A stretch of 64,000 bases of DNA from Sphingobium sp. CECT 9361 (GCF_918741285.1 NZ_CAKKNC010000012.1:1-64000); one strand, 5' to 3'; shown: positions 53,040 to 63,174, counted from the stretch's first letter. The notes: generated by a model not told the origin, from the sequence alone. Numbers and translations are program-made.

Positions 53040-53082
53040 TGTCGTTGTTCTACGATAAGGACGGGTGTAAGAAGTAACGGCT

Positions 53083-53442
53083 GTGAAACGGGTACTGCAT
53101 CTCTTCCTCCTGCTGGGAGCCTTGGTTGGCCTCATGGGCCAAGCGGCGGCCTATGCCTCTAACCCGGCCCCGGTTTCCGCGCCGATGGCGATTTCGGGAA
53201 TGAGCGCAGATTGCATGAATGCGATGGCTCAGAAACAACAGCCCTCGGGCAAGCCCTGCAAGGGGCTGACGCTCGACTGCGTCGCATCAATGGGCTGTGT
53301 CGTTCCGATGGTTCTGCGCGACGCGCCGCGCGTCCCGGCATCGCCGGTGGCTCACGGAGCTATGGCATTCTGGACCACGACGTCGACCCTGCATGGCAGT
53401 GATCTGACCCCCGAGCCTGAACCACCGACTATCCTTGGCTGA
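53083..53442 (+). CDS. Secreted Cys/Met-containing protein of unknown function
   Basis: 119 aa from GTG 53083. A signal peptide (LHLFLLLGALVGLMGQAAA) precedes a segment with DCMNAM, KPCKGLTLDCVASMGCVVPM (four Cys) and a Pro-rich end PPTILG. The Cys pattern suggests metal or disulfide chemistry. I recognise it only as a type of protein seen ahead of metal-efflux operons in sphingomonads. No strong ribosome-binding site was visible. Confidence 0.72.
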   Translation: MKRVLHLFLLLGALVGLMGQAAAYASNPAPVSAPMAISGMSADCMNAMAQKQQPSGKPCKGLTLDCVASMGCVVPMVLRDAPRVPASPVAHGAMAFWTTTSTLHGSDLTPEPEPPTILG

Positions 53443-53545
53443 TCGACCACAGCCGTCAGGCTGACAGGATCGGTGCGCCTATCGCGCACTCAAACATCCT
53501 GTCCGATCTGCGGCTACCACGATGATTTGCCAAAGGATTACAGTC

Positions 53546-53827
53546 ATGAAAAACCGTGTTTTCTACGCCCTGCTGGGCGTAGCCCTTGCCGCGCCTGCCG
53601 CCGCATTCGCCGGCCAGCCCGACCACAGCCAACAATCCGGTCATTATGAGTGGAAGTCGGTTCCCCAATATGGCCCGCGCGCCACGGGACCGGCTCAGCG
53701 GCGCGTCTGGGTGCCTGATACCGCGAAGATGGCCAACTGCGACTGCGACATGATGAAGATGAGCTCCGCGGATTGTATGAAGGAGATGCATGGCATGATG
53801 TCTCCGTCCGGCGCCTCGGCTGGCTAG
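53546..53827 (+). CDS. Small secreted protein of unknown function
   Basis: 93 aa from ATG 53546 (AAGGA, spacing 8). Signal peptide through LGVALAAPAAAFA. The mature part has HYEWKSVPQYGPRATGP, the Cys/Met-rich ANCDCDMMKMSSADCMKEMH and a Met/Ser end. Likely periplasmic metal binder in the efflux cluster. I do not know the family. Confidence 0.75.
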   Translation: MKNRVFYALLGVALAAPAAAFAGQPDHSQQSGHYEWKSVPQYGPRATGPAQRRVWVPDTAKMANCDCDMMKMSSADCMKEMHGMMSPSGASAG

Positions 53828-53955
53828 CAGCAGGTTCTGGCCGCTTCAGGTCGCATAGACGGCTAGGCCAGCAGTGGCGGCGGGATACCCCTTCCTGCCG
53901 CCACTGACATGCCTGGTGTGCCACGCTTGCCTGAACCTCCGATCAGGAGATCTCC

Positions 53956-55185
53956 ATGCGATTATTTTTGTGTATGCCGCTGTTAGCGGCAATCCCCGGC
54001 ATTGCCTTCGCCGAGCCGCTCACCTTCGACGCGGCCCTCCAGCGCGCCCGGCAGGAAGCGCCGTCGCTCAAGGCGAAGGCGCTCGGTGCCAACGCCGCCC
54101 GTTCCGTGCGCGGCGCGGCCGGCGCCCTGCCTGATCCGACGCTTGCAGTTGGGATCGACAGTTTCCCGGTATCGGGACCGCTCGCGTTCGAGCCGCAGCG
54201 CGACAATTTCAGCATGGCGCGGGTCGGCGTGTCCCAGGACATTCCCAATCTCGCCAAGCGCCATGCGCAACAGGCGCGCGCCGACAGCGACATAAAGGCG
54301 GCCGAGGCTGATACCGCAGTCCAGGCGCGCACGGTCGAGGTTGGCACCGCGCTAGCCTGGATCAACTTGGCCTATGCCGAGCGCAGGCTCGCCGTGCTCG
54401 ACGATATTCTGTCCGGTCTCGAGCGTGTGGTGGGAACGACGCCAGGTGCGGTCGCATCGGGAGGCGCGCGCCCGGCGCAGACCCTTGCAGGGCGCCAAGC
54501 CGTCGCCGCGATGCAGGATCGCCGCAGTGAACTGGTCTCGAACGTGGCGCGGGCACGCGCGACGCTAACCCGGTGGACCGGAGACCCCGCGCCGGAGATC
54601 GCCGGACCGATCCCCGATTTTGCGGTCGACGCAGCGGGTCTGCGCGCAGGACTCGACCGCCACCCCACCATCCAGATGATCGATGCCCAGGCCGGGCAGG
54701 CGGATGCCGATGTGCGCGTAGCCGATGCCGGCCGGCGTTCCGATTTTGGTGTCAACCTGGCCTACCAGCGCCGCGATCCCCGGTTCGGCGACTATGTCTC
54801 GGCCGGTGTGACGGTCAGCCTGCCGTTCTTCACGCGCAGTCGCCAGAATGCCGGGATCGCGGCAGCCCAGGCAAATGCCGGACGAGTGATGGCTGAACGC
54901 GAGGCCTCGCGGCGCGCGCTCGCCGCCGACCTTGATGCGGATATCGCCGACCATGTCATGCACCATGAGCAATGGATGCGTGCGCAGAGCACACTGCAAC
55001 CGCTCGCTGAGCAGCGCGTGAAATTGGAAACCGCCAGTTATGCGGCTGGTCGTGCCAGTCTCGTCGATATCGCCGACGCCTATGCCGCGCTGGCCGATGC
55101 CACCATCACGACTCTTGATCGTGAAGCCCTGGTCACCGCGGACGGTGCGCGGCTGACACTCACCTACCGGAGCGCAAATCGATGA
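53956..55185 (+). CDS. TolC-family outer-membrane channel of the RND pump (CusC/CzcC-like)
   Basis: 409 aa, AGGAG before ATG 53956. A signal peptide ends near FAEP. The TolC repeats (LTFDAALQRARQEAPSLKA, GAAGALPDPTLAVGIDS; second half NLAYQRRDPRFGDY with VTVSLPFFTRSRQNAGIAAAQ) are typical of the metal-RND outer-membrane component. It overlaps the next gene by ATGA, so the three genes are one operon. Its partner inner-membrane pump is a CusA-like protein. Confidence 0.95.
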   Translation: MRLFLCMPLLAAIPGIAFAEPLTFDAALQRARQEAPSLKAKALGANAARSVRGAAGALPDPTLAVGIDSFPVSGPLAFEPQRDNFSMARVGVSQDIPNLAKRHAQQARADSDIKAAEADTAVQARTVEVGTALAWINLAYAERRLAVLDDILSGLERVVGTTPGAVASGGARPAQTLAGRQAVAAMQDRRSELVSNVARARATLTRWTGDPAPEIAGPIPDFAVDAAGLRAGLDRHPTIQMIDAQAGQADADVRVADAGRRSDFGVNLAYQRRDPRFGDYVSAGVTVSLPFFTRSRQNAGIAAAQANAGRVMAEREASRRALAADLDADIADHVMHHEQWMRAQSTLQPLAEQRVKLETASYAAGRASLVDIADAYAALADATITTLDREALVTADGARLTLTYRSANR

Positions 55186-56663
55186 GCCAGGTTATGATAG
55201 CCCGCGGGTGGCTCTTTGGCGCAGCTGCTGCTCTTGCGCTTGCTGCCGGCGGTCTCGGGTTCGCTCTAGCGGGCTTCCAGGGCACAAAAGATGGTGGGGC
55301 CGTAAAGCCGGCAGCGCGCAAGATTCTTTATTGGTACGATCCGATGATACCGGCCGAGCACCATGAGGGTCCGGGTCTCTCATCCATGGGTATGCAGACG
55401 ATCCCTCGGTATGCGGACGAGGGCGGAGCAAGCGCGCAGGTGCCGGGCATTTCGGTCGACGCTTCCGCCTCGCAGGCGCTCGGTCTGCGGATCGCCACGG
55501 TGCAACGCGGCGAGCTGGCTAGCAGCCTCACCGCGACCGGTACAATCGACTTCAACCAGCGCGATGTCGCGATCGTCCAGGCACGTGCCGGGGGCTTCGT
55601 GCAGCGAGTCTATGGTCGCGCGCCGGGTGACGTGGTCGGCGCGGGGGCGCCGCTCGCCGACATTCTCGTGCCGGAATGGGGCGGTGCACAGGCGGAATTT
55701 CTTGCGGTCCGTCGCACCGGGAATGCGGCGCTCACCCAGGCAGCGCGCCAGCGGCTCGTGCTGCTTGGCATGCCCTCGGGCACGATCGCATCTGTCGAGC
55801 GTACGGGACGGCCGCACAATGTCGTCACAATCTCCACCCCGACCGGCGGGGTGATCAAGACATTGGACGTCCGGACCGGCATGACGATGACGGCAGGGCA
55901 GACGCTTGCCGAGGTCAACGGCCTGGGAACGGTCTGGCTCAATGCCGCCGTGCCCGAAGCGATCGCCGGGCCACTTAAACCCGGACAAAGCGTACAGGCG
56001 ACACTTGCCGCATTTCCCGGTGAGACGTTGTCGGGCCGTGTCTCGGCGATCCTGCCGCAGACCCAGGCGGACAGCAGGACGCTCACCGTCCGGATCGAGC
56101 TGCCCAATCGCGGCGGGCGTCTGCGTCCCGGCATGTTCGCCACAGTCTCGCTCGGCGGCAGTACGCAGCCTGCGCTGCTGGTGCCCTCCGAAGCGCTGAT
56201 CCGTACCGGCAAGCGGACCTTGATAATGCTTGCGCTCGACAAGGGGCGCTACCGGCCCGCTGAGGTGCAGACCGGTCGTGAAGCCGGCGATGACACCGAA
56301 ATCCTGGCGGGTCTGAGCGAGGGCGAGAAGATCGTCGCCTCGGGCCAGTTCCTGATCGATTCTGAGGCGAGTCTCTCGGGTGTCAAGGCGAGGCCGATCG
56401 GCGGTGCTGCTGCGGCAAAATCCGCCTCAACCGCTGCTCTATATGAGACTGTCGGCAAGATCGAACAGATCACCGCCACTTCGGTGACACTCAGCCATGA
56501 GCCGGTGCCCGCCATCGGCTGGCCGGCGATGACGATGACCTTCCAGCTTCCCGACCCCAAGATCGCGCGGGGCCTGAAGACCGGCGACGGCGTGCGTTTC
56601 GGCTTTGATCGGCCGCCTACGGGACCGACCGTTCGGCGCATGACCAAGGTGGCGGGCCAGTGA
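55182..56663 (+). CDS. RND periplasmic adaptor (CusB-like) fused to a CusF-like domain
   Basis: 493 aa. One N-terminal membrane segment ([19 protein letters not shown]) precedes a heavy-metal-binding motif ([20 protein letters not shown], ending GMQTIPRY). Residues ~70-410 form the adaptor with barrel-sandwich and beta domains ([18 protein letters not shown]). Residues ~420-493 match Cus[21 protein letters not shown] followed by [13 protein letters not shown], with the W and Met pair of copper sites. Fusion of a CusF domain to CusB is less common. It should pass metal from the periplasm to the pump. Confidence 0.93.
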   Translation: MSQVMIARGWLFGAAAALALAAGGLGFALAGFQGTKDGGAVKPAARKILYWYDPMIPAEHHEGPGLSSMGMQTIPRYADEGGASAQVPGISVDASASQALGLRIATVQRGELASSLTATGTIDFNQRDVAIVQARAGGFVQRVYGRAPGDVVGAGAPLADILVPEWGGAQAEFLAVRRTGNAALTQAARQRLVLLGMPSGTIASVERTGRPHNVVTISTPTGGVIKTLDVRTGMTMTAGQTLAEVNGLGTVWLNAAVPEAIAGPLKPGQSVQATLAAFPGETLSGRVSAILPQTQADSRTLTVRIELPNRGGRLRPGMFATVSLGGSTQPALLVPSEALIRTGKRTLIMLALDKGRYRPAEVQTGREAGDDTEILAGLSEGEKIVASGQFLIDSEASLSGVKARPIGGAAAAKSASTAALYETVGKIEQITATSVTLSHEPVPAIGWPAMTMTFQLPDPKIARGLKTGDGVRFGFDRPPTGPTVRRMTKVAGQ

Positions 56664-59600
56664 TCGCCCATCTTATCCACTGGTCGGTCAGGAACCGCTT
56701 CTTCGTCCTGATCGGCGTACTGGCCCTCATCGGCGTGGGTGTCTGGGCGGTGCGATCGACCGCGATCGATGCGCTGCCGGACCTCTCCGACACGCAGGTC
56801 ATCATCCGCACCTCCTATCCCGGACAGGCGCCGCAGATTGTCGAGAATCAGGTTACCTATCCGCTCACTACCACGATGCTCTCGGTGCCGGGCGCGAGGA
56901 CCGTGCGCGGATATTCCTTCTTCGGCGACAGCTTCGTCTATGTGATCTTCGAGGACGGCACCGATCTCTATTGGGCGCGCAGCCGCGTGCTCGAATATCT
57001 CAACCAGGTGCAGGGACGGCTACCGGCCAGCGCCCGCAGCGCGCTTGGTCCCGATGCGACCGGCGTCGGTTGGGTCTATGAATATGCGCTGGTCGACCGA
57101 ACCGGTCGCCACGATCTGTCGCAGCTTCGTGGATTGCAGGACTGGTTCCTGCGCTATGAGTTGAAGACCGGGACCGGCGTCGCCGAGGTCGCAAGCATCG
57201 GCGGGATGGTGAAGCAGTATCAGGTGCTGCTCGATCCGGTGAAACTCGCTGCCTATGGCGTCACCCATCAGCAAGCCGTTCAGGCGATCAGCCAAGCCAA
57301 TCAGGAATCGGGCGGCTCGGTGCTGGAGATGGCCGAGGCCGAATATATGGTCCGCGCCTCGGGTTATCTGAAGACGCTCGACGATTTCCGCGCGATCCCG
57401 CTGAAGACCGCGGCCGGCGGCGTGCCTGTACGATTGGGCGATGTCGCCACAATCCAGATCGGCCCAGAGATGCGGCGCGGCATCGCCGAATTGAACGGCG
57501 AGGGCGAAGTCGCCGGCGGCGTCGTCATCCTGCGCTCGGGCAAGAATGCCCGTGAGACGATCGCGGCGGTGAAAGACAAGCTCACCGAACTGAAGAAAAG
57601 CCTGCCACCCGGTGTCGAGGTGGTGACGGTCTATGATCGTTCGCAGCTGATCGATCGCGCGGTGGAGAACCTCACCCACAAGCTGGTCGAGGAGTTCATC
57701 GTCGTCGCTATCGTCTGCGGCCTGTTCCTTTGGCACGTCAGATCGGCGCTGGTCGCGATCCTTACCCTGCCCTTGGGGGTGCTGGCAGCATTTGCCGTGA
57801 TGCGGTTTCAGGGGGTGAATGCCAACATCATGTCACTGGGCGGCATCGCCATCGCGATCGGCGCGATGGTCGATGCAGCCGTGGTCATGATCGAGAACGC
57901 GCACAAGAAGATCGAGCACTGGGAACAGGATCACCCGAACAAGCATCTCGAGGGCGAGATGCGGTGGATCGTCATCACCGAGGCTGCCGCAGAGGTTGGC
58001 CCGGCTCTGTTCTTCAGTCTGTTGATCATCACGCTCTCCTTCATCCCGGTGTTTACGCTCGAAGGACAGGAAGGGCGGCTGTTCGCACCTCTCGCTTTCA
58101 CCAAGACCTACGCGATGGCGTCGGCGGCGATCCTGTCGGTGACATTGGTGCCGGTGCTGATGGGTTTGCTGATCCGGGGGAAAATCCCGCCTGAGCAGTT
58201 CAACCCGGTCAATCGCTGGTTGACCAACATCTACCGGCCCGCGCTTGACTGGACGATGCAGCGACCGAAGACGGTGCTGCTGATCGCGGCGCTCGCCTTT
58301 GCGACCACGGCATGGCCGCTTACGCGCCTTGGCGGTGAGTTCATGCCGAACATGGACGAAGGCGACCTGCTCTATATGCCCTCGGCGCTGCCGGGCCTCT
58401 CGGCGGCCAAGGCCTCGCAGTTGCTCCAGCAGACCGATCGGCTGATCAAGACTGTGCCCGAGGTCGAGAGTGTGTTCGGCAAGGCCGGCCGCGCCGAGAC
58501 CGCCACCGACCCGGCCCCGCTCGAAATGTTCGAGACCACGATCCAGTTCAAGCCGCACGATCAATGGCGACCGGGCATGACGCCCGAAAAATTGGTCGAC
58601 GAACTTGATCGCACGGTGAAGCTTCCCGGCCTTGCCAATGTCTGGGTGCCGCCGATCCGCAACCGGATCGACATGCTGGCGACCGGCATCAAGAGCCCGA
58701 TCGGGGTCAAGGTATCGGGTGCCGATCTCGCCCAGCTCGACCGCATTGCTCATGATGTCGAGACGGTAGCGAAGACCGTGCCGGGGGTCAGTTCGGCACT
58801 CGCCGAACGGCTGACCGGCGGGCGCTATGTCGATGTCGATATCGACCGGGCCGCGGCGGCGCGGTTCGGGCTAAACATAAGCGACGTCCAAGCGATCGTC
58901 TCGGGCGCGATCGGCGGCGAGACCATCGGGGAGACGGTCGAGGGCCTCGCGCGCTACCCGATCAGCGTGCGCTATCCGCGTGAGCTGCGCGATAGCCTCG
59001 AAGGCCTGCGGACACTGCCGGTCCTGACCCCATCGGGTCAGCAGATCACCCTCGGCAATGTGGCCCAAGTCTCGATCGCCGAAGGGCCGCCGATGCTCAA
59101 GACCGAGAATGCCCGGCCTTCTACATGGGTCTATGTTGATGTCCGCGGCCGTGATCTTGCCTCGGTGGTCGGTGACCTCCAGCGTGCGGTCGCGAAACAG
59201 GTGAAGCTCTCTCCCGGCGTCAGCATCGCTTATTCCGGCCAGTTCGAATATCTCCAGCGCGCCGTCGCCAAATTGAAGCTGGTCGTGCCGGCAACGCTGC
59301 TGATCATCTTCGTGTTGCTCTATATGATCTTCGGCCGGTTCGATGAAGCGGCATTGATCATGGGGACTTTGCCCTTCGCGCTCACGGGCGGGATCTGGAT
59401 CCTCTATCTGCTCGGCTTCAACCAGTCGGTCGCGACCGGCGTCGGGTTCATCGCGCTGGCCGGTGTCTCCGCCGAGTTCGGCGTGGTGATGCTGATCTAC
59501 CTGAAAAATGCCCTGGAGGGGCGCGGTGACGATCCTGATGCCGATCAGGTCGAAGCGGCGGTGCGCGAAGGTGCGCTGTTGCGCGTCCGCCCCAAGGCAA

Positions 59601-59803
59601 TGACGGTCGCGGTCATCCTCGCCGGCCTGCTGCCGATCTTGCTGGGATCGGGCGCCGGCTCCGAGGTAATGAGCCGGATCGCCGCGCCGATGATCGGCGG
59701 CATGCTGACCGCGCCGCTGCTGTCCATGTTCGTACTGCCTGCCGCCTATCTGTTGCTCAGGCGACGAAAGACTACGCCCCTCCACCAACCCGTTTCATCA
59801 TGA
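56660..59803 (+). CDS. Heavy-metal efflux RND transporter (CusA/CzcA family)
   Basis: 1047 aa, GTG start overlapping cusB by GTGA. It has the RND layout of 12 membrane segments and two large periplasmic loops. The TM4 proton relay region is [21 protein letters not shown] and the second half includes [21 protein letters not shown]. The length, HME-type signature and partner genes place it in the CusA/CzcA group; monovalent Cu/Ag specificity is suggested by the CusF partner and Met-rich context. It exports metal from the cytosol or periplasm across the envelope. Confidence 0.95.
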   Translation: MIAHLIHWSVRNRFFVLIGVLALIGVGVWAVRSTAIDALPDLSDTQVIIRTSYPGQAPQIVENQVTYPLTTTMLSVPGARTVRGYSFFGDSFVYVIFEDGTDLYWARSRVLEYLNQVQGRLPASARSALGPDATGVGWVYEYALVDRTGRHDLSQLRGLQDWFLRYELKTGTGVAEVASIGGMVKQYQVLLDPVKLAAYGVTHQQAVQAISQANQESGGSVLEMAEAEYMVRASGYLKTLDDFRAIPLKTAAGGVPVRLGDVATIQIGPEMRRGIAELNGEGEVAGGVVILRSGKNARETIAAVKDKLTELKKSLPPGVEVVTVYDRSQLIDRAVENLTHKLVEEFIVVAIVCGLFLWHVRSALVAILTLPLGVLAAFAVMRFQGVNANIMSLGGIAIAIGAMVDAAVVMIENAHKKIEHWEQDHPNKHLEGEMRWIVITEAAAEVGPALFFSLLIITLSFIPVFTLEGQEGRLFAPLAFTKTYAMASAAILSVTLVPVLMGLLIRGKIPPEQFNPVNRWLTNIYRPALDWTMQRPKTVLLIAALAFATTAWPLTRLGGEFMPNMDEGDLLYMPSALPGLSAAKASQLLQQTDRLIKTVPEVESVFGKAGRAETATDPAPLEMFETTIQFKPHDQWRPGMTPEKLVDELDRTVKLPGLANVWVPPIRNRIDMLATGIKSPIGVKVSGADLAQLDRIAHDVETVAKTVPGVSSALAERLTGGRYVDVDIDRAAAARFGLNISDVQAIVSGAIGGETIGETVEGLARYPISVRYPRELRDSLEGLRTLPVLTPSGQQITLGNVAQVSIAEGPPMLKTENARPSTWVYVDVRGRDLASVVGDLQRAVAKQVKLSPGVSIAYSGQFEYLQRAVAKLKLVVPATLLIIFVLLYMIFGRFDEAALIMGTLPFALTGGIWILYLLGFNQSVATGVGFIALAGVSAEFGVVMLIYLKNALEGRGDDPDADQVEAAVREGALLRVRPKAMTVAVILAGLLPILLGSGAGSEVMSRIAAPMIGGMLTAPLLSMFVLPAAYLLLRRRKTTPLHQPVSS

Positions 59804-59814
59804 AGGACAAGATC

Positions 59815-60207
59815 ATGACCTATGCACGACTGACCATCGCCCTCGGCCTCGCCGCCCTGACCGCTGCCTGCGGCAAGCAGGCGGAGACGCCGGTTGCGGC
59901 GGAGACGAGCCAGGCGGCGCCCGCCGCCGCCATGAGTGGCGACATGAGCAATATGGCGATGGCGCCAGCGGCCACTTCGCCGATCAAGGCCAAGGGGCAT
60001 GGCACGGTCACCGCGATCGGCAAGGCCGCAGGCACGATCACGCTCGATCACGGACCGATTCCGGAAGCCAAATGGCCGGCGATGACGATGGCGTTCAAGG
60101 CAGCGCCGACAATCACCGATGCGGCGAAGGTCGGCGACAAGGTCGATTTCGACCTTACGCTTGTTGGCAGTGCCGGTGAGGTGACGGCAATCCAAAAGAA
60201 GCCTTGA
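59815..60207 (+). CDS. CusF-like copper-binding lipoprotein
   Basis: 130 aa from ATG 59815, with AAGGA before it. The lipobox is LAALTAAC. Residues ~65-130 hold the CusF fold: GHGTVTAIGKAAGTITLDHG, IPEAKWPAMTMAF (Trp and Met ligands of CusF), GDKVDFDLTL. It passes Cu(I)/Ag(I) to the CusB-CusA pump. Preceded by a Met-rich N-terminal part (MSGDMSNMAMAP). It sits directly after cusA. A second CusF-like domain is fused to CusB, so the operon has two. Confidence 0.92.
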   Translation: MTYARLTIALGLAALTAACGKQAETPVAAETSQAAPAAAMSGDMSNMAMAPAATSPIKAKGHGTVTAIGKAAGTITLDHGPIPEAKWPAMTMAFKAAPTITDAAKVGDKVDFDLTLVGSAGEVTAIQKKP

Positions 60208-60269
60208 ATGGCCGATTTTATGAGGGCCACCTTTAAGCGTAATTAACCTCGTTCCTTTACGCTTCAGCT

Positions 60270-60338
60270 ATGAGAAAAAAGAAAGCCGAGCGCGAAAAGC
60301 GGATCAAGTTCACGAAAACTGCGCGGTGGCGGTTGTGA
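60270..60338 (+). CDS. Possible 22-codon leader peptide
   Basis: ATG 60270 opens a very basic 22-codon frame (MRKKKAEREKRIKFTKTARW...). Its TGA overlaps a GTG at 60335 of the next gene (GTGA), the usual pattern of translational coupling in this window. No strong ribosome-binding site precedes it. Confidence 0.35.
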   Translation: MRKKKAEREKRIKFTKTARWRL

Positions 60339-60910
60339 TTGCCACAACCCTCGGCTGCGTGGCGTTGTTGTGCGTCGTGAGTTGGCCATTTTTCAGTGAC
60401 TATCGAACGGTGGTCAAGATCCAGAGCGCGGGTGCTGCCGCATTCGCGCTCTATTTCCTGATGCTGGGCTCGCCCACCGCTGCGATAGCCTGCCTCATTT
60501 CATGCTCACAGCTCGTCATTTCCGCGTCAGTGCGCGATCGCTATGTGGTTACGAGACTTTATGGAGCGTCTCTTATTCTGTTGGCCTGCCTCTCGGTCGT
60601 GACGTGGCACGGCATAGCGTCGGCCTTGGCATTTGCCGGCAGTTCATTGGGCAGTCTCGCACGACTGCAGACCTCAACCACGCGGATGAAAGGCCTGTTC
60701 CTCATCGGTGCACCGTTTTGGCTCGCCCATAATTTGATGGTCGGAGCCTTGTTCGCATTGGGCACGGATCTGGTATCGCTGACCTCGAACATGGCAAACT
60801 TGCTGAAATTCATGGCCGGGCGACGGCGCAGCGCCGTTGAGGACAGGAGTTTTTGGCCGATCACCCTGTCGAAATCTGCCTCTACCCAACCCGCCCGGAC
60901 AAAATATTGA
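60335..60910 (+). CDS. YgjV-family membrane protein
   Basis: 191 aa from GTG 60335 (194 aa from GTG 60326). About five hydrophobic segments. Motifs of the YgjV family are VKIQSAGAAAFALYFLMLGS and LFLIGAPFWLAHNLMVGALF; the C terminus is basic and polar. Function of the family is not known; it occurs as a small inner-membrane protein. It may be co-translated with the 22-codon frame before it. A regulatory role for that frame is speculation. Confidence 0.72.
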   Translation: MIATTLGCVALLCVVSWPFFSDYRTVVKIQSAGAAAFALYFLMLGSPTAAIACLISCSQLVISASVRDRYVVTRLYGASLILLACLSVVTWHGIASALAFAGSSLGSLARLQTSTTRMKGLFLIGAPFWLAHNLMVGALFALGTDLVSLTSNMANLLKFMAGRRRSAVEDRSFWPITLSKSASTQPARTKY

Positions 60911-60943
60911 CGTTCGTCAGATTCTGACGATCGCGCGACAAAG

Positions 60944-61213
60944 CTAAAGATATTTCGAAATCGTCCGGAACTCCTCGACCGCCGATCCGACACCATCGCT
61001 TACTTCGGCATGGGCGAGGCAGTGATCGATATGGTCGTTGATCAGCGCTCTCTTCGCGCTGGCGACCGCCTTTTCGACGGCATGGAGCTGCTGGGCAACA
61101 TCGACACACGACCGCCCGGCTTCGATCATTTCGACGATGCTCCGCAGATGACCGCCCGCTCGGTTGAGCCGCTTAACGATCGCGGGGTGACTTTCGTGCC
61201 TGTGTTCGGTCAT
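60944..61213 (-). CDS. CsoR/RcnR/FrmR-family metal-sensing repressor
   Basis: 89 aa from ATG 61213. The DUF156 four-helix family motifs are HPAIVKRLNRAGGHLRSIVE, AGRSCVDVAQQLHAV with the key Cys, and the end HIDHCLAHA. Cys in SCVDV, His in LHAV and the His of HIDHC match the metal-binding set of RcnR/FrmR more than CsoR, suggesting Ni/Co or formaldehyde-type sensing. It is divergent from the MFS gene; two G/C-rich inverted repeats in between (61250-61268, 61285-61302) are good operator candidates. Confidence 0.92.
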   Translation of the reverse strand: MTEHRHESHPAIVKRLNRAGGHLRSIVEMIEAGRSCVDVAQQLHAVEKAVASAKRALINDHIDHCLAHAEVSDGVGSAVEEFRTISKYL

Positions 61214-61249
61214 CCGCAAACTCCGTGCGACGCGCAGCAAGGCTTTACA

Positions 61250-61268
61250 TATCCTCCCCAGGAGGATA
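61250..61268. promoter_or_regulatory. Inverted-repeat operator 1 for the CsoR/RcnR-type repressor
   Basis: TATCCTCCCCAGGAGGATA is an inverted repeat with a central C/G tract, like RcnR/FrmR/DmeR operators (TA-rich ends flanking a G- or C-run). It lies 37 bp upstream of the repressor ATG (61213) and 9-27 bp upstream of the MFS start at 61277. Confidence 0.7.
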
Positions 61269-61276
61269 GCTCAAGC

Positions 61277-62668
61277 ATGGTCGATATCCCCCCTGGGGGA
61301 TACATTCCACGCGAACTGGATCAGCGTCACGTGCTCTCTGTCTTGGCAAACCGCACCTATCGCCATCTGTTCATGGCTCAGGTCATCGCGCTCATCGGCA
61401 CGGGGCTCGCAACAGTTGCGCTCGGCCTGCTTGCCTATGACATCGCCGGCGGCAGCGCTGGCGCGGTGCTCGGCACTGCGCTCGCGATCAAGATGGTTGC
61501 CTATATCGGTGTCGCGCCGGTCGTTGGCGCCTTTGCCGACCGCCTGCCACGTCGCGCGTTTCTCGTCAGCATGGATCTCGTGCGGATGGTGGTGGCGATC
61601 TGCCTGCCGTTCGTGAGCCAGGTCTGGCAGGTCTATGTCCTGATCTTCGTGCTGCAATCGGCCTCCGCGGCGTTCACGCCGACCTTCCAGGCAACCATCC
61701 CCGATATCCTGCCCGAGGAGCGCGACTATACCCGCGCGCTGTCGCTGTCGCGGCTCGCCTATGACATGGAAAGCCTGACCAGCCCGATCCTCGCTGCCGG
61801 GCTGCTGACCGTCATCAACTTCCACTGGCTATTTTCGGGAACGGCGATCGGGTTTCTGTGCTCGGCGCTGCTCGTCGTGACGACGGTCCTGCCGTGCGCG
61901 GCGAAATCAGAACCAAGAACTGGGGGCATCTACGCCAAGACCACGCGGGGTACGCGCATCTATCTGAAGACCCCGCGCCTGCGGGGGCTGCTGGCGTTGA
62001 CCCTTGCTTCAGCCGCGGCCAGCTCGATGGTCATCGTCAACACGGTGGTAATCGTGCGTGGCAATCTTGGCCTCACGCAGCGCGATGTTGCCTTCACGCT
62101 CGCCGCTTTTGGCGGAGGCTCGATCCTGGCCGCGCTGACCCTGCCACGCATCCTCGATCGGATCGCCGATCGTACGATCATGATTGGTGCTGCGGCAGCA
62201 ATGGCGATCGGTCTCGCCCTTCTGGCGGTGCTCACGGCAAGCTTTGGGGCAGCGCCCGGTTATTGGCGAATGGTCCTGATCGGATGGTTCATACTCGGTA
62301 TCGCCTATTCGATGAGCGTGACGCCATCGGGCCGATTGCTTCGACGGTCGGCCAATGCCGACGACCGCCCGGCATTGTTCGCCGCACAATTCGCGCTCAG
62401 CCATTGCGCCTGGCTGATCTGCTATCCCCTGGTGGGTCTGTTGGGCGCCAGTATCGGGCAGACGGCGGCCTTTGCGGCAATGGCGGCGATTGCGGCCGTC
62501 GGAACCCTGGCCGCTTTGTGGCTCTGGCCCAGCGCCGACCCAGATACGGTGAACCATGACCATGCGGATCTCGCGCCCGATCATCCCCATCTGCGCGGCG
62601 ATCACGGCAAGGCGCGGGAGCATGCGTTCGTCATCGACGAACTTCATCAGCGCTGGCCCCGCCAATGA
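61277..62668 (+). CDS. MFS exporter with His-rich C terminus (NreB-like)
   Basis: 463 aa from ATG 61277. About 12 hydrophobic segments with AQVIALIGTGLATVALGLLA and the loop signature GAFADRLPRRAFLVS. The C-terminal tail is His-rich (NHDHADLAPDHPHLRGDHG, ending near HQRWPRQ), as in NreB/NrsD nickel exporters. Together with the RcnR-type repressor this suggests Ni/Co efflux. The ATG at 61277 puts operator 2 (61285-61302) inside the first codons; a GTG at 61331 is a possible later start giving 445 aa. Confidence 0.88.
   Translation: MVDIPPGGYIPRELDQRHVLSVLANRTYRHLFMAQVIALIGTGLATVALGLLAYDIAGGSAGAVLGTALAIKMVAYIGVAPVVGAFADRLPRRAFLVSMDLVRMVVAICLPFVSQVWQVYVLIFVLQSASAAFTPTFQATIPDILPEERDYTRALSLSRLAYDMESLTSPILAAGLLTVINFHWLFSGTAIGFLCSALLVVTTVLPCAAKSEPRTGGIYAKTTRGTRIYLKTPRLRGLLALTLASAAASSMVIVNTVVIVRGNLGLTQRDVAFTLAAFGGGSILAALTLPRILDRIADRTIMIGAAAAMAIGLALLAVLTASFGAAPGYWRMVLIGWFILGIAYSMSVTPSGRLLRRSANADDRPALFAAQFALSHCAWLICYPLVGLLGASIGQTAAFAAMAAIAAVGTLAALWLWPSADPDTVNHDHADLAPDHPHLRGDHGKAREHAFVIDELHQRWPRQ
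61285..61302. promoter_or_regulatory. Inverted-repeat operator 2 for the CsoR/RcnR-type repressor
   Basis: TATCCCCCCTGGGGGATA is an almost perfect inverted repeat with the C-run typical of RcnR/FrmR-type sites. It lies 35 bp from operator 1 (centre to centre) and inside the first codons of the MFS gene if that starts at 61277. Confidence 0.75.
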
Positions 62669-62744
62669 TTTTCGTCTGGCCCGCCATGATCGGCACCATG
62701 CGACGTGCTTGTGGACCGGCCGTGTTCGCGATACCCGTAACGAC

Positions 62745-63122
62745 ATGACGGCATCGTCGGTCAGATTGCGCGCTTCGGTGCGGGCCTGTGCCCGCATGCG
62801 CCTTTTTGCGCTCTCGGCGATTCTGGCGCTGTTCGGGATGCTGGCGCTTGCCACCTGGCATGACGCTATTCCGCACATTCATGATGCCGCGCATGTCATC
62901 AGCGTCGATCGGGATCATCATGATCACGCCCCGGCCGAGCAGCCGGACACGCCCGACCTGATGCATCTGGCGGCTCATGCGGTGCTCCAGACAATCGACG
63001 TGCCTGCGCAGGCTGTGATTGTTGCGCTCTTGAAGCCTGTCACCGCAATCTGGGCGCGCGACCCTGCCGAAGCGGCGCGCTCTATCGCACCTTCGTCAAT
63101 TCTGCGTCCCCCGCGAGGCTGA
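62745..63122 (+). CDS. Small His-rich membrane protein of unknown function
   Basis: 125 aa from ATG 62745. One hydrophobic segment (RLFALSAILALFGMLALA) is followed by a His-rich region (HDAIPHIHDAAHVI, DRDHHDHAPAEQ) and an amphipathic second half. Position in front of a czcC-type gene matches small proteins seen ahead of czc operons in sphingomonads. No named family recognised. Probably metal contact in the periplasm; start is uncertain since no strong ribosome-binding site is visible. Confidence 0.68.
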   Translation: MTASSVRLRASVRACARMRLFALSAILALFGMLALATWHDAIPHIHDAAHVISVDRDHHDHAPAEQPDTPDLMHLAAHAVLQTIDVPAQAVIVALLKPVTAIWARDPAEAARSIAPSSILRPPRG

Positions 63123-63174
63123 ATTCACGCGCGTAGCGCGTGCCGTCATTGCAGCCTTTTTTGGGGATAAGAAT

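Noticed and set aside
61010-61276. Extended N terminus of the MFS exporter
   Set aside because: It would overlap the divergent repressor gene and both operators; ATG 61277 or GTG 61331 fits better.
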